Assembly: GCA_030595765.1 (NCBI GenBank)
Contig: JAUVCJ010000035.1
Span: forward strand, 1-14,527
Length of the DNA stretch: 14,527 bases
Direction of reading: 5' to 3'
DNA from: Thermoplasmatota archaeon
GTDB taxonomy: Archaea; Thermoplasmatota; Thermoplasmata; GCA-020350865; JAUVCJ01
Made by a program: the position numbers and the translations under genes
The notes under the pieces: generated by a model
Database searches by the model: none
Told to the model about the DNA's origin: nothing
Seen by the model: the letters and a program-made list of their open reading frames with translations, nothing else
Shown here: positions 14,154 to 14,527 of the stretch, one piece after another
How the letters are laid out: the number at the start of each line of letters is the position of its first letter
Position numbering within the stretch: position 1 is the first letter of the stretch

Positions 14154-14527
14154 ATGTCGAAGGGCTCGCACCGGGATGCACTATGTAGATTGTTCCATGA
14201 CAATACTATCATGCTAGAACCGTTAGCGATGGAGCTTTTATTGGAGAGGGATGAGCCCCTTAAAACAGCTCGTACTGTTCTGGATAACCTAAGAGACAAG
14301 CCCTTTCTTCTAACTGCCGATACAGTCCTGAGATTGTTTGATGACACTGGCCAATGCATCGACGATGCGGCCTCCGCATCTGTGTTGAAAAAAGGTGGTG
14401 GATCCTTGCAAAGTTCTGGAAATGACGTCGGCGGACTGACCAGTAACTGCGTTTTAGAACCAATTATAGGTAGAACTAGTAGTTCAGTTACAAATAGCAA
14501 TGCAGGCACAGGCAACAATGCAGATGC
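14154..14527 (+). CDS. Probable DNA polymerase D small subunit (DP1), N-terminal part
   Basis: An open frame runs from ATG 14154 to the window end without a stop: 124 codons, truncated by the edge. The first 70 or so residues are helical and include MLEPLAMELLLE, then DNLRDKPFLLTADTVLRLF. This resembles the small N-terminal helical domain of archaeal DP1, the exonuclease subunit of polymerase D, where a helix pair is followed by a phrase of the type PFLIT. After about residue 82 the sequence turns into a Gly/Ser/Asn-rich linker (KKGGGSLQSSGND onwards), as seen between that domain and the catalytic half in DP1. The OB-fold and phosphodiesterase motifs that would prove it lie outside the window, so the call is tentative. 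It is divergent from the rps13 operon. Confidence 0.5.
   Translation, partial: MSKGSHRDALCRLFHDNTIMLEPLAMELLLERDEPLKTARTVLDNLRDKPFLLTADTVLRLFDDTGQCIDDAASASVLKKGGGSLQSSGNDVGGLTSNCVLEPIIGRTSSSVTNSNAGTGNNAD

Noticed and set aside
14132..14518. Open frame of 128 codons on the minus strand opposite the DP1-like gene
   Set aside because: The plus-strand frame has a suitable ATG, resembles a known family and stays open to the window end. The minus frame has no recognisable features.

Overview
The window is archaeal, most likely from a marine planktonic euryarchaeon of the Thermoplasmatota type (Marine Group II/III-like). This rests on an archaeal S13-S4-S11-RpoD cluster, an Sm-like (SmAP) gene, TATA-box promoters, frequent GTG/TTG starts, and very long secreted proteins carrying DGDG-type calcium-loop and DAFP..QW repeats of a kind I associate with marine euryarchaea. 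The archaeal assignment is firm; the clade is inference.

Layout from left to right. (1) 1-1230, minus strand: a feoA-feoB ferrous iron uptake operon. feoB is cut by the window edge. The two genes overlap by ATGA, and two tandem copies of a TTAGG-N4-CCTAA palindrome lie between the TATA box and feoA, which looks like a DtxR/IdeR-type iron operator. (2) 1299-6743, minus: a secreted 1814-residue subtilisin-like (S8) protease with a long multidomain C-terminal half. (3) 6744-7281: the protease promoter, containing an inverted repeat, plus a frameshifted remnant of a second copy of the protease's C-terminal module. (4) 7282-7497, minus: an Sm-like RNA-binding protein. (5) 7498-8196: its promoter, four 44/45-bp tandem repeats, and a hypothetical gene ending inside the last repeat. 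(6) 8246-10783, minus: a secreted, membrane-anchored protein combining a seven-repeat propeller-like region, calcium-loop repeats, a cyclophilin-type prolyl isomerase domain, more calcium loops and a C-terminal transmembrane anchor. (7) 10991-13989, minus: a tight operon rps13-rps4-rps11-rpoD, with 4-nt overlaps at two junctions and only 10 nt between rps13 and rps4. (8) 14154-14527, plus: a divergent, truncated gene whose N-terminus resembles the small subunit (DP1) of archaeal DNA polymerase D.

The window mixes housekeeping information-processing genes with cell-surface and nutrient-acquisition genes. The protease and the cyclophilin protein probably act outside the membrane: one digests external protein, the other may help fold or stabilise exported proteins. 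feoAB imports Fe(II).

The best leads are the tandem iron boxes at feo, the low-complexity extensions on S13, S4 and RpoD (including a GGPPGAR repeat tail on S4), the apparent loss of one iron-sulfur cysteine in RpoD, the cyclophilin embedded between calcium-loop arrays, the decayed protease C-terminal cassette, and the 44-bp repeat array. I found no tRNA, rRNA, CRISPR array or insertion sequence.
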